A DNA stretch of 11,656 nucleotides from JAJDOJ01 sp034722015. GTDB lineage: Bacteria; Pseudomonadota; Gammaproteobacteria; JAJDOJ01. Below, piece by piece: positions 1 through 6,910 of the stretch. The translations under genes were made by a program, and so were the position numbers. The stretch lies in the NCBI GenBank assembly GCA_034722015.1, contig JAYENI010000111.1, forward strand, positions 1 to 11,656. The letters are read 5' to 3'. Each line of letters starts with the position of its first letter. The stretch's first letter is position 1. The notes below the pieces were generated by a model that had not been told where the DNA came from, searched no databases, and worked only from the letters and a program-made list of their open reading frames with translations.

Positions 1-478
1 CAGTCACATTGTCGCTCCAGATGATTTGTTCGGAATTCAGTTTTCCCCGGCTTGTCGTTCCTCCGGTCTTTTCGTCGTGTTCGAATCGGGACACCCTCGC
101 CGTGTTGCTCGAAGCGTGGACGTAGTACACGTAGAAATAGTTGTTGTTCTCGAAGTCAGGGTCCAGTGTGACGTCCAGCAAACCCCTTTCGTCGTTGGAA
201 TTGACATCCGTGATCACCATGTAGTCCACGCGATCTAGAGGCGGGTTCTTCGAAGGATCAAATATGTGGGTCTATCCGGTTTTGCGAAATGCGAGCATTC
301 GACCATCGGGAAGGAATTCAAGGCCGATCATTCTGGCCTGTTCCTGGAACAGGTCCTCTTCGACGAAATCAGCCGGTAGCGCGTACGCGGCGCCGGACGC
401 AATGCATAATACCAATACGCTGAGCCAGCGGATTGAGGGAGGGGAGCATGTGTACAGGGAGTGAAAAACAGCGAACAT
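1..478 (-). pseudogene. PQQ-type glucose/sorbosone dehydrogenase-like protein, interrupted by in-frame TAG, partial
   Basis: The gene starts at ATG 476-478, chosen because an AAGGGA ribosome binding site lies about 8 nt upstream and the ATG opens a signal peptide (hydrophobic core WLSVLVLCIASGAA, cleavage after AYA). The mature start LPADFVEEDLF and the strand IGLEFLPDGRMLAF are typical of the beta-propeller entry of soluble PQQ-dependent sugar dehydrogenases (GSDH family), which oxidise sugars or alcohols in the periplasm. After 68 codons a TAG (272-274) stops the frame. The same frame then stays open for 90 codons to the window edge and still reads as the family: HIFDPSKNPPLDRV, DERGLLDVTLDPDF, NYFYVYYVHASSN, ARVSRF. 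This is therefore a nonsense mutation, not the end of a small gene. TAG also ends two other genes here, so genome-wide readthrough is unlikely. It could also be a sequencing error. The C-terminal part lies outside the window. Family assignment is fairly sure; substrate unknown. Confidence 0.8.
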
Positions 479-570
479 CTTGAAAGTCCCTTTTTGATTG
501 ATGGCTGCCGCCCTGGCGACCAAATAGATTATCAGTCTATAAATAGCCCCTGGGGATTTTTGGAGCAATC

Positions 571-600
571 ATTGAAGTCGGATTAGTTGATGGACGTCAA
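571..600 (-). promoter_or_regulatory. Candidate sigma-70 promoter for the dehydrogenase remnant
   Basis: On the minus strand TTGACG (600-595) is followed after 18 nt by TTCAAT (576-571), matching the -35 box at 5 of 6 positions and the -10 box at 4 of 6. Transcription would start near 564, leaving a leader of about 85 nt before the ATG at 478. It sits in the 268-nt gap (479-746) between glcF and the broken gene. Otherwise that gap holds only AT-rich sequence and a CCCC-T-GGGG inverted repeat at 547-555, and I see no T-tailed hairpin terminating glcF. Assigned by eye only. Confidence 0.3.
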
Positions 601-746
601 GCAATTCACCAGGGGGTTGCGGTTGGGAGCCACGTTGAGACTTGTTTCGGATTTTAACCGGGTTGCATGCGGCATTGGGTTCGGGGTTGTTTTTTCACCT
701 TTATATTCGCTCGCCCAGCCCTGAGATGGGATCATTTGGTCGCGCG

Positions 747-1964
747 TCAAGCCATTGCCTCGTCGAGCAATTCGATCCAGTGTTTGACAGGAACGTCGCT
801 TGTGCCGGCCAGATGCATCTGGCAACCGATGTTCGCGGTGGCGATCAGTTCGGGGCGATCGGATTGCAGCGCCTGAAGTTTGTTCTCGCGCAGTTTCCCG
901 GAGAGTTTTGGTTGCAGAATTGAGTAGGTACCCGCCGAGCCGCAGCACAGATGGTCATCCGGGACATCGGTCAGCGTGAATCCTGCTCGCTTCAAAATAC
1001 TTTCAACGATACCATTCAATTGCTGGCCATGCTGCAGTGTGCAGGGGCTGTGAAACGCCACACGCCGCCCGGTTGAGAACGTTATTTGATCCACCACGCC
1101 TTCGTCACTCAGGACCTCACCGATATCCCGGGAAAGCTCGCTGATGCGTTTCGCCTTTTCCCGATAGTCGGGGTCATGTTCCAGCAGGGCGCCGTAATCG
1201 TTTACGACGGTTCCACATCCGCTTGCGGTGATGACGATCGCCTCGACACCCTGTTCCACATGAGGCCACCAGGCATCGATATTGCGACGGAAGAACGCCA
1301 GGGCCTCGTCAGTCGCGGACAGGTGGTGACTGACGGCACCGCAACAGCCGGCATCCTTCGAGACGATGAGCTGTATCCCGATACCGTCCAGGACGCGGGC
1401 CGCAGCCGCGTTGGTTCGTGGCGTCGCGACACTTTGAACGCAACCCTCCAGAACCAGCATGCGCCGGGGTCGAGTGTCCGCGGGCCATTCGAGAACGGAC
1501 TGTTCTTTGGGTACCTGTTTCCGCAATCCGGACGGTAGCGCTGGCGCCACCATCCGGGCCAGCCGCAACAAGGGCGCTACCAGGGCAGGGTAGGGAAACA
1601 CTTTCCGCAGCAGAAATCGTTGCAGTCGGGACAGTGGGGCGCGCGGCGCCGCTGCTTCGACGCGTTCCCGACCCAGGTCCAGGAGACGACCGTACCGGAC
1701 TCCCGAGGGGCACGTGGTCTCGCAGGACCGGCAGGTGAGACACCGATCGAGATGCAGGCGAGTCTTGCCAGTGACCGGTTGCCCCTCGAACATCTGTTTG
1801 ATCAGGTATATGCGTCCCCTTGGACCGTCGAGTTCGTCGCCGAGCAACTGATAGGTAGGACAGGTCGCGGTGCAAAAGCCGCAGTGTACGCAGGAGCGGA
1901 GGATAGCGTCTGCCTCCCGGCCTTCGGGCGTATCACGGAAAGAAGGTGTGATTTGCGTCTGCAT
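747..1964 (-). CDS. glcF: Glycolate oxidase iron-sulfur subunit GlcF
   Basis: This 405-residue protein is the electron-transfer subunit of glycolate oxidase, passing electrons from the flavin subunits GlcD/GlcE towards the membrane quinone pool while glycolate is oxidised to glyoxylate. Two 4Fe-4S ferredoxin motifs are intact: C25-C28-C31-C35P (CVHCGFCTATCP) and C75-C78-C81-C85P (CLTCRSCETTCP). Two CCG (cysteine-rich) domains follow, with C207-C208-G209 plus C250, and C340-C341-G342 plus C381, and an HSPC motif at 305-308. Length matches the roughly 407 residues of the E. coli protein. The start ATG (1962-1964) lies 3 nt after the glcE stop (TAA GCC ATG). No good ribosome binding site is visible, so translation is probably coupled to glcE. 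It is the last gene of the glcDEF operon and ends in TGA. Confidence 0.95.
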   Translation of the reverse strand: MQTQITPSFRDTPEGREADAILRSCVHCGFCTATCPTYQLLGDELDGPRGRIYLIKQMFEGQPVTGKTRLHLDRCLTCRSCETTCPSGVRYGRLLDLGRERVEAAAPRAPLSRLQRFLLRKVFPYPALVAPLLRLARMVAPALPSGLRKQVPKEQSVLEWPADTRPRRMLVLEGCVQSVATPRTNAAAARVLDGIGIQLIVSKDAGCCGAVSHHLSATDEALAFFRRNIDAWWPHVEQGVEAIVITASGCGTVVNDYGALLEHDPDYREKAKRISELSRDIGEVLSDEGVVDQITFSTGRRVAFHSPCTLQHGQQLNGIVESILKRAGFTLTDVPDDHLCCGSAGTYSILQPKLSGKLRENKLQALQSDRPELIATANIGCQMHLAGTSDVPVKHWIELLDEAMA

Positions 1965-1967
1965 GGC

Positions 1968-3032
1968 TTAGAGATCCGGGTACATGCGCCCGGGATTGAA
2001 TATTCCCGCCGGGTCGAAGGCCCGTTTCAGTCTGCGATGAACCTTCGTCAAACCGCCATTCAGGGGGTGAAACACCTGGTCCCGGTCCGGCGAGTTCCGG
2101 AAAAGCGTGGCGTGCCCTCCGGCGGCGGCCGCCGCTTCCCGCAACTGACTGATCGGGACGTCCGCTGAAAGCCAGCGCAAGGCACCGTTCCATTCGTAGA
2201 CCCAATTGCCTTCCAGGTCCGCGGGAGGGGAATCCGGGGCAACCGAGAGACGCCACAGCGGCAGGGCGTTTGAAAGCTCCACCAGGCGATGTTCTCTCAA
2301 TGCCTCCCAGAAAGCGTCTGCCTGATCGGCCGACTCACCGCCGATCTGCTTGCGGGCGGCTGCGACGGCATCGCCCGTTCCCGAGAGCCTCGCGTAAAGG
2401 CTGTTATTCACTTGGCAGGTGGCCGATACCGGCAGCGCCCGCCGTCCCCAGGCCTTCATTCTGTCCAGCGCCTGCACAGGGGTGGCTTCAAGTCGCATGG
2501 TCTCCTCGGTTTCGGGTTTCGGCAGGACCTTGAGAGACATCTCGAGCAGTACGCCGAGGGTTCCCAGCGCGCCGCACATCAGCCGGGAAACATCGTATCC
2601 CGCGACATTCTTCATCACCTGACCGCCGAAACGAAGCACCTCGCCGGTTCCGTTGATCAGCCCGCAACCCAGGATGAAGTCCCTAGCGGCGCCGGCCTGC
2701 GCCCTGCGAGGGCCGGAAAGGTTGCAGGCTATGGTCCCACCGATCGTGGCCCCCTCTCCAAAATGCGGGGGGTCGAATGGCAGAATCTGGTTCTCCGCAG
2801 CCAGGGCCGCCTCGATCTCGTTCAGGGTGGTACCGCTGCGCGCCGTGATGACGAGTTCCGTCGGTTCGTAGTCGACGATGCCGGTGTGCCCCCGGACATC
2901 GACGGGTTCCCCCACCGGGATGCGCCCGTAAAACGCCTTGGTATTACCACCACGGATACACAGTGGATATCCAATACGGAGCGCAGATCGCACCCGCGAC
3001 TCGAGCTTTTCGGTATTGTCGCCTGTGTCCAT
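1968..3032 (-). CDS. glcE: Glycolate oxidase FAD-binding subunit GlcE
   Basis: This 354-residue protein is the second flavoprotein-type subunit of glycolate oxidase, similar in length to the E. coli one (about 350). It carries the FAD-linked oxidase (PCMH-type) fold: RGGNTKAFYG at about 27-36, GEGATIGGTIACNLSGPRR at 92-110, VMKNVAGYDVSRLMCGALGT at 139-158, LLEMSLKVLPKP at 162-173, and the family C-terminus FDPAGIFNPGRMYPDL. I chose ATG 3030-3032 (MDTGDN). A longer in-frame start at 3089 would overlap the end of glcD by about 47 nt and add 19 residues, GNCRFPIWNVSD and so on, that do not look like the family. With this start the gap to glcD is 10 nt and the gap to glcF is 3 nt. The ribosome binding site is weak. 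Fourteen other short frames on both strands across this GC-rich gene are composition artefacts. Confidence 0.93.
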   Translation of the reverse strand: MDTGDNTEKLESRVRSALRIGYPLCIRGGNTKAFYGRIPVGEPVDVRGHTGIVDYEPTELVITARSGTTLNEIEAALAAENQILPFDPPHFGEGATIGGTIACNLSGPRRAQAGAARDFILGCGLINGTGEVLRFGGQVMKNVAGYDVSRLMCGALGTLGVLLEMSLKVLPKPETEETMRLEATPVQALDRMKAWGRRALPVSATCQVNNSLYARLSGTGDAVAAARKQIGGESADQADAFWEALREHRLVELSNALPLWRLSVAPDSPPADLEGNWVYEWNGALRWLSADVPISQLREAAAAAGGHATLFRNSPDRDQVFHPLNGGLTKVHRRLKRAFDPAGIFNPGRMYPDL

Positions 3033-3042
3033 ATCTCGGGCG

Positions 3043-4521
3043 TCAGAAACGTTCCAGATCGGGAAACGGCAGTTCCCCGCGGTGAACATGCATGGCGCCG
3101 AATTCCGCGCAGCGGTGCAGAGTGGGTACTGCCTTGCCGGGATTGAGTAGGCCCGCCGGATCGAAGGCGTCTTTTACCGCATGAAACTGATTGAGTTCGG
3201 TGGAGGCAAACTGCACGCACATCTGGTTGATCTTCTCCATGCCAACACCGTGCTCCCCGGTGATCGTGCCACCCACCGCAACGCACAGTTCCAGTATTTT
3301 TCCGCCGAATTCCTCCGTGCGCTCGAGTTCCCCCGGTTTGTTGGCGTCGTACAGTATCAACGGGTGCAGATTGCCGTCGCCGGCATGGAAGACGTTGGCC
3401 ACCGGCAGGTCGTATGACCTGGAAAGATCGGAAATTGCCTCGAGCACCTCCGGCAACCGCCTGCGCGGAATGGTGCCGTCCATGCAATAGTAGTCGGGTG
3501 AGATACGTCCGACGGCGGGGAAGGCCGCCTTTCTGCCCTTCCAGAATGTCAGCCTCTCGGCCTCGTCGCGCGCCGTGCGTACCTCGGTGGCGCCGGCTGA
3601 ATTCAGGATATCGCGCACACGCATGATCTGCGCGGACACCTCCGCGTTGGAGCCGTCGAGCTCGCAGAGCAGTATCGCACTGGCATCCGTGGGATAGCCG
3701 GCGTGCACGAAGTCCTCGGCGGCGCGGATCGCGAGCGTGTCCATCATCTCCAGACCCGCCGGAATTATGCCCGCGGCGATAACATCGCCGACCGCCGTGC
3801 CCGCCTTGACGACGTTGTCGAAGGCTGCAAGGATTACCTGGGCGCGTTCGGGTTTTGGCAGTAACCTGACGGTGACTTCGACGATGATGCCGAGCATGCC
3901 TTCGGAGCCCGTCATCAGGGCGAGCAGGTCGTAACCCGGCGCGTCGAGCCCGGCGCCTCCTATTGTCAGGCATTCGCCATCGACCATAACCACTTTAAGT
4001 TGCTGGATATTGTGTACCGTCAGGCCGTACTTGAGGCAGTGCACGCCGCCGGAGTTCTCCGCCACGTTTCCGCCGATGGTGCAGGCGATCTGCGAGGAAG
4101 GATCGGGCGCGTAATACAGTCCGAACTTGTCGACGGCCTGGGAGATGGCCAGGTTGCGCACGCCCGGCTGGACACGAGCGGTGCGTCTGGCGGGATCGAT
4201 CTCCACAATTTCAGTAAATCTCGCCAGGCTGAGAAGCAGACCGTGTTCGTGGGGCAGGGCGCCTCCGGAGAGTCCGGTGCCGGCACCCCGCGCGACCACC
4301 GGAATCGCCAGCTGGTCGCACAGACGCATGGTCTCCTGCACCTGCTCCACGGAGTCCGGCATCGCGACGACCATCGGTAGCCTGCGATAGGCCGAGAGGC
4401 CGTCGCACTCGTAAGGCCTCAGGTCTTCGGGTTCGTACAGGACCGATTTGGCCGGCAGGATCGCCTGCAGCCCTTCGATCAGTCTGCTGCGTTCAATTGT
4501 GTACGTTTGAGGTGTATCCAC
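3043..4521 (-). CDS. glcD: Glycolate oxidase FAD-linked subunit GlcD
   Basis: This 492-residue protein is the catalytic FAD subunit of glycolate oxidase (glycolate, and in the family often D-lactate, to the 2-oxo acid). The N-terminal FAD-binding module shows YECDGLSAYRRLP (37-49), VVARGAGTGLSGGALP (75-90), YYAPDPSSQIACTIGGNVAE (136-155), HCLKYGLTVHN (161-171) and LMTGSEGMLG (202-211). The C-terminal FAD-oxidase domain shows CMDGTIPRRRLPEVLE (346-361), NVFHAGDGNLHPL (376-388), ITGEHGVGMEK (420-430) and FDPAGLLNPGK (453-463). The ending LPFPDLERF is nearly the same as in E. coli GlcD, which has 499 residues. The start is GTG (4519-4521). An in-frame TAA lies only three codons upstream and there is no ATG before the conserved region, so GTG is the best choice, though no ribosome binding site is visible. 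First gene of glcDEF; no glcC-type regulator or glcG is present in the window. Confidence 0.96.
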   Translation of the reverse strand: MDTPQTYTIERSRLIEGLQAILPAKSVLYEPEDLRPYECDGLSAYRRLPMVVAMPDSVEQVQETMRLCDQLAIPVVARGAGTGLSGGALPHEHGLLLSLARFTEIVEIDPARRTARVQPGVRNLAISQAVDKFGLYYAPDPSSQIACTIGGNVAENSGGVHCLKYGLTVHNIQQLKVVMVDGECLTIGGAGLDAPGYDLLALMTGSEGMLGIIVEVTVRLLPKPERAQVILAAFDNVVKAGTAVGDVIAAGIIPAGLEMMDTLAIRAAEDFVHAGYPTDASAILLCELDGSNAEVSAQIMRVRDILNSAGATEVRTARDEAERLTFWKGRKAAFPAVGRISPDYYCMDGTIPRRRLPEVLEAISDLSRSYDLPVANVFHAGDGNLHPLILYDANKPGELERTEEFGGKILELCVAVGGTITGEHGVGMEKINQMCVQFASTELNQFHAVKDAFDPAGLLNPGKAVPTLHRCAEFGAMHVHRGELPFPDLERF

Positions 4522-4559
4522 TATGGGTAATTAACGGTGCCAGGTTTCTGAGGGCCGAC

Positions 4560-4565
4560 ATTTTA
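4560..4565 (-). promoter_or_regulatory. Candidate -10 element upstream of glcD
   Basis: TAAAAT on the minus strand matches the sigma-70 -10 consensus at 5 of 6 positions and sits about 40 nt upstream of the glcD GTG start. No convincing -35 box is found 16-18 nt further upstream, so an activator would be needed if this is real. It lies in the 264-nt gap (4522-4785), which is long enough to hold a separate glcDEF promoter. Weak evidence. Confidence 0.2.
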
Positions 4566-4686
4566 CCGCAGTGCCGGAACTGTTGGGGCGCGCCAATTCC
4601 GCCTGGATTAATTCGATCACCATTGTTAGGCGATTGCCGGAAAACGACATACCAGATTGCGCCGGATTGTCGTTCGTCATCAAGGC

Positions 4687-4727
4687 GCGACAACAGGCGC
4701 ATCGTCGAACGATGTAACGGTTGTCGC
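4687..4727. repeat. Nested inverted repeat (41-nt two-stem hairpin)
   Basis: An outer perfect 8-bp inverted repeat, GCGACAAC (4687-4694) and GTTGTCGC (4720-4727), encloses an inner perfect 6-bp repeat, CATCGT (4700-4705) and ACGATG (4709-4714), around a 3-nt loop. The two stems are separated by 5 nt on each side, giving a symmetric rod. It begins about 58 nt after the stop of the upstream 128-residue membrane protein gene and ends about 165 nt before glcD. There is no T-run on the minus-strand exit side, so it is not a standard intrinsic terminator. It could block 3' exonucleases at an operon end, be a REP-like element, or be an operator. Another TTGTCG (4667-4672) could pair with the outer left arm instead. 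Confidence 0.6.
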
Positions 4728-4785
4728 AACACAGAGGACGGATGAAAAGACAAGCAGGATGGTATGTCATTTGACAGAAATCGCC

Positions 4786-5172
4786 TTATTTCGACGGTCG
4801 AGCACGCCTCGCGAGAAAAACTATGGCCAGCAGGACAACGCTTGTGACAAGGATGACATCGATCCGGGAAAGGAACTCGACGACTCTCTGACCGTCGCTG
4901 ATCCCCGCCCGGTCAGCCAGCCAGATCGGCAGGATCGACGCGAGTACGGCGAGGCATCCACGAATGAGAATGGAGAAAAAAATCTTCAGGAGAGAAAGCG
5001 ATGCCCTTTGCATCGCTTTCTCCCGATCCAGATCGTCCAGCGCCTTGTCGCCCAGGGTCTCGAGTGCACCGCGCGACGCTGATATTGCACTCGTGGCCAA
5101 TGGCACAATTCGCAGCAGCCACAGGGCCGCGACGAAAACCAGGATTGAAACACAGGCAGTGAAAGCGACCAT
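4786..5172 (-). CDS. Small multi-pass membrane protein of unknown function
   Basis: I do not recognise this 128-residue protein. It has three hydrophobic stretches, about residues 3-31, 59-86 and 104-121, separated by a charged, probably helical linker (residues 34-58, ETLGDKALDDLDREKAMQR). The C-terminus is short and basic (ARRARPSK), suggesting it faces the cytoplasm. The ATG at 5170-5172 overlaps the stop of the preceding gene as TGATG, which points to translational coupling and a shared role with the YVGPGAG protein. It is the last gene of the five-gene cluster and ends in TAA (4786-4788). Base composition is like that of its neighbours. A function in the inner membrane is inferred only from hydrophobicity. 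Confidence 0.8.
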   Translation of the reverse strand: MVAFTACVSILVFVAALWLLRIVPLATSAISASRGALETLGDKALDDLDREKAMQRASLSLLKIFFSILIRGCLAVLASILPIWLADRAGISDGQRVVEFLSRIDVILVTSVVLLAIVFLARRARPSK

Positions 5173-5456
5173 CAGGACTCGATGTCATCCGTTGTGGTTT
5201 CCCGTTTCTGCGGTGTGGCGGGGGATTCCCCGTGCGGCGATTCGGTCGCAGATTGACCGGTTTTCTTCCTCGAAAGCAGGCGCTTGACGGGGTACCAGAT
5301 AAAACCGATCAGCGCCAGCAATATTGCGCCAATCAGTGCGATGACCGTGCCGATCGCGGTCAGACCGGCGCCTGGGCCGACGTAGGCGTGCGCACTGCCG
5401 GACACAAGGGCCAACAGCAAGAAAACCAGCACTATCACTGTCTTTGATGTCCGCAT
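5172..5456 (-). CDS. Small exported/one-helix protein with YVGPGAG motif, unknown function
   Basis: This 94-residue protein has a clear signal peptide (MRTSK, hydrophobic core 6-20, cleavage after AHA at 24). The mature protein starts with YVGPGAGL (25-32), a glycine-rich hydrophobic helix to about residue 54, an aromatic/basic membrane edge (GFIWYPVKRLLSRKK, 51-65), and a 30-residue polar, disordered-looking tail. That layout puts the YVGPGAG end outside and the tail in the cytoplasm. The motif plus one helix plus basic edge looks like a conserved small-protein family, but I cannot attach a function to it. ATG 5454-5456 has a good ribosome binding site (AGGGAA, 5 nt spacing). It starts 9 nt after the sulfotransferase-like gene and overlaps the next gene (TGATG), so the three are probably made together. 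Confidence 0.82.
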   Translation of the reverse strand: MRTSKTVIVLVFLLLALVSGSAHAYVGPGAGLTAIGTVIALIGAILLALIGFIWYPVKRLLSRKKTGQSATESPHGESPATPQKRETTTDDIES

Positions 5457-5465
5457 TTCGATTCC

Positions 5466-6845
5466 CTATTGAGTGTTCTGAATTCCTTCGCATGACCAGT
5501 CCGACACCTCGAAATACGATGATGGATAGACGCGAGCCTCGGTCAGCTCGGCAACCTCGTCCTCGTCGTATCGATTGATGTACTCCCAGATGATCCGGCC
5601 ATTCGCATCCGTTTCCAGCACGCGCCCCCCTTCGAACTCCGTGATCAGCAAACCGCCGTGCGGCTGGCGCTCGTGCTTGCCCCTGATGACGCTCAGCAGT
5701 TCCTGGTCCGCTCGTCCGCCATAGACGATTTCGAACTCGCCGGACGCAGGGTCGAATTCGATGATGTTGGAGATCCGCGGAATATCGAGGCTGGATATCA
5801 TACCGTTTCCCGGCCCGAAGGATGTTCTGAACCGGTTGTTGTTGAACACGATGATGTGTCCGCCCGGGACGAATTCCGGATCGTGCTGCCGTAACCACGG
5901 TCCGGCCTTCCACCATTTGATCACCCTCGATTCCGGGTCGATTACCAGTACCATATTGTACTGGCGCAGCGAGAGCATGAGATCACCGGCTTCGAACTGT
6001 GGGAAATCACCCGCCATTTCACGCTTGAGTTCTGCGATCTTGTTCAGGTGGACAATTTCGTTGTCCCATTTCTTGTCTACCTTTACGGATTCCCCCGATG
6101 CCGTCAAAAGGGCTTCGAGATGGTTGTCGTAGAACAATTGCGGTACGGAGATTTCATCCTGCACGACACCGTTACCGGAAACTCTCATGATCGTGTCTTC
6201 CCTGAAGGGGGTGTTGAAGGGAGGAAAGGGAGACGAATCGCCCGAGCGATGGACGCGTTGTCCCGGCACCCAGAATCCACCGTCTTCGGCGAGTTCCACG
6301 GAATGATGCGACGGCTCGGCGAGCGTCCAGACGACGCTCCCGCATCGGTCCAGTTTAACCAGTCCGCCATAGTCGAAATTAAACACGACGGAGCCGTCCG
6401 GCAGCGCCAGCGCGCCGTGGAGGTCAATGTTCCATTCGGTCTCCGGCGGCTCGAACATATGGGTGGTATCCGGAAAAAGCTCCGGGAATTTCACGGTCCA
6501 TCGGGCAACAATATCGCCGGACCGTCGCACCAGTCGCAACTCGTTGTTGTTGTCAAAAAAGCCCGATAGCAGCACCAGGGAATCGGCCCGATCACCCGCC
6601 TTGTCGATTGTGACTCCGGACCCTGCGTAACGCGCCGGTTGCAGAAAGTCTTTTGGCCGGGTCTTCGACAGGTTTGGGATCTCCTCGAAGACAAGTTTGA
6701 CGTCGGCCTTGACCGCTTGCACCGCATCGTAGACACGGTTCTTTCTCGCGCCGGAATACAGACCGAAAAGAAATGCGATACAGAGGGCCACGGTGATGAC
6801 TGTGGCAAAGAAGAACAGCCTGGAGAGGTCCGGTTTTTTCACCAT
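5466..6845 (-). CDS. Membrane-anchored arylsulfotransferase-like (ASST family) beta-propeller protein
   Basis: This 459-residue protein has a short basic N-terminus and one membrane helix (about 11-30) with no obvious cleavage site, so it is probably anchored in the inner membrane with its body in the periplasm. The rest reads as blades of an ASST-type propeller: WNIDLHGALALPDGSVVF (138-155), GLVKLDRCGSVVW, SHHSVELAEDGGFWVPG (179-195), DNEIVHLNKI (261-270), MVLVIDPESRVIKWWKAGPW (298-317), QHDPEFVPGGHIIVFNNN (320-337) and HGGLLITEFEGGRVLETDA (396-414). ASST enzymes move sulfate between phenolic donors and acceptors using histidines; H143, H180/H181, H266, H321 and H396 are candidates, but I cannot assign them. 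Many such proteins have no known activity. I prefer ATG 6843-6845 over the TTG at 6855-6857; neither has a clear ribosome binding site. Ends in TAG (5466-5468). Confidence 0.85.
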   Translation of the reverse strand: MVKKPDLSRLFFFATVITVALCIAFLFGLYSGARKNRVYDAVQAVKADVKLVFEEIPNLSKTRPKDFLQPARYAGSGVTIDKAGDRADSLVLLSGFFDNNNELRLVRRSGDIVARWTVKFPELFPDTTHMFEPPETEWNIDLHGALALPDGSVVFNFDYGGLVKLDRCGSVVWTLAEPSHHSVELAEDGGFWVPGQRVHRSGDSSPFPPFNTPFREDTIMRVSGNGVVQDEISVPQLFYDNHLEALLTASGESVKVDKKWDNEIVHLNKIAELKREMAGDFPQFEAGDLMLSLRQYNMVLVIDPESRVIKWWKAGPWLRQHDPEFVPGGHIIVFNNNRFRTSFGPGNGMISSLDIPRISNIIEFDPASGEFEIVYGGRADQELLSVIRGKHERQPHGGLLITEFEGGRVLETDANGRIIWEYINRYDEDEVAELTEARVYPSSYFEVSDWSCEGIQNTQ

Positions 6846-6858
6846 TGGCGGGGGCAAG

Positions 6859-6910
6859 GTGAGCCGGATTGCAATGCCCGGAAAGTCACCCCGTAACTCC
6901 GGCGGCTCAC
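6859..6910. repeat. Inverted repeat spanning the symporter stop codon
   Basis: GTGAGCCG (6859-6866) and CGGCTCAC (6903-6910) are perfect 8-bp complements separated by 36 nt. The right arm includes the stop codon of the symporter fusion (6907-6909), and the left arm lies 14-21 nt upstream of the ATG of the sulfotransferase-like gene. The loop contains the palindrome ATTGCAAT (6868-6875). In RNA this could mask or expose the weak ribosome binding region of the next gene, or protect the upstream message end. A chance repeat in GC-rich DNA is also possible. Confidence 0.4.

Noticed and set aside
1..478. Genome-wide reassignment of TAG as a sense codon
   Set aside because: TAG ends the ASST-like gene (5466-5468) and the HD-GYP gene (11483-11485) at natural C-termini, so the TAG at 272-274 is best read as a true stop.
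583..948. 121-codon minus-strand frame overlapping the end of glcF
   Set aside because: It overlaps the conserved C-terminus of GlcF, and its unique part (583-746) has no recognisable features or ribosome binding site.
3033..3089. Longer glcE start at 3089
   Set aside because: It would overlap glcD by about 47 nt and add residues that do not resemble the GlcE N-terminus; ATG 3030-3032 gives the family length.
2289..3146. 285-codon open frame on the plus strand
   Set aside because: It lies fully opposite glcE and the end of glcD, has no recognisable domain, and is arginine/glycine-rich as expected from the reverse of GC-rich coding DNA.
2822..3973. 383-codon minus-strand frame
   Set aside because: It is the out-of-frame reading of glcD/glcE, with runs of arginine and no domain; the overlapping glcD frame is strongly supported.
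4657..5082. 141-codon plus-strand frame
   Set aside because: It is antisense to the 128-residue membrane protein, is highly polar without a domain, and crosses the nested hairpin.
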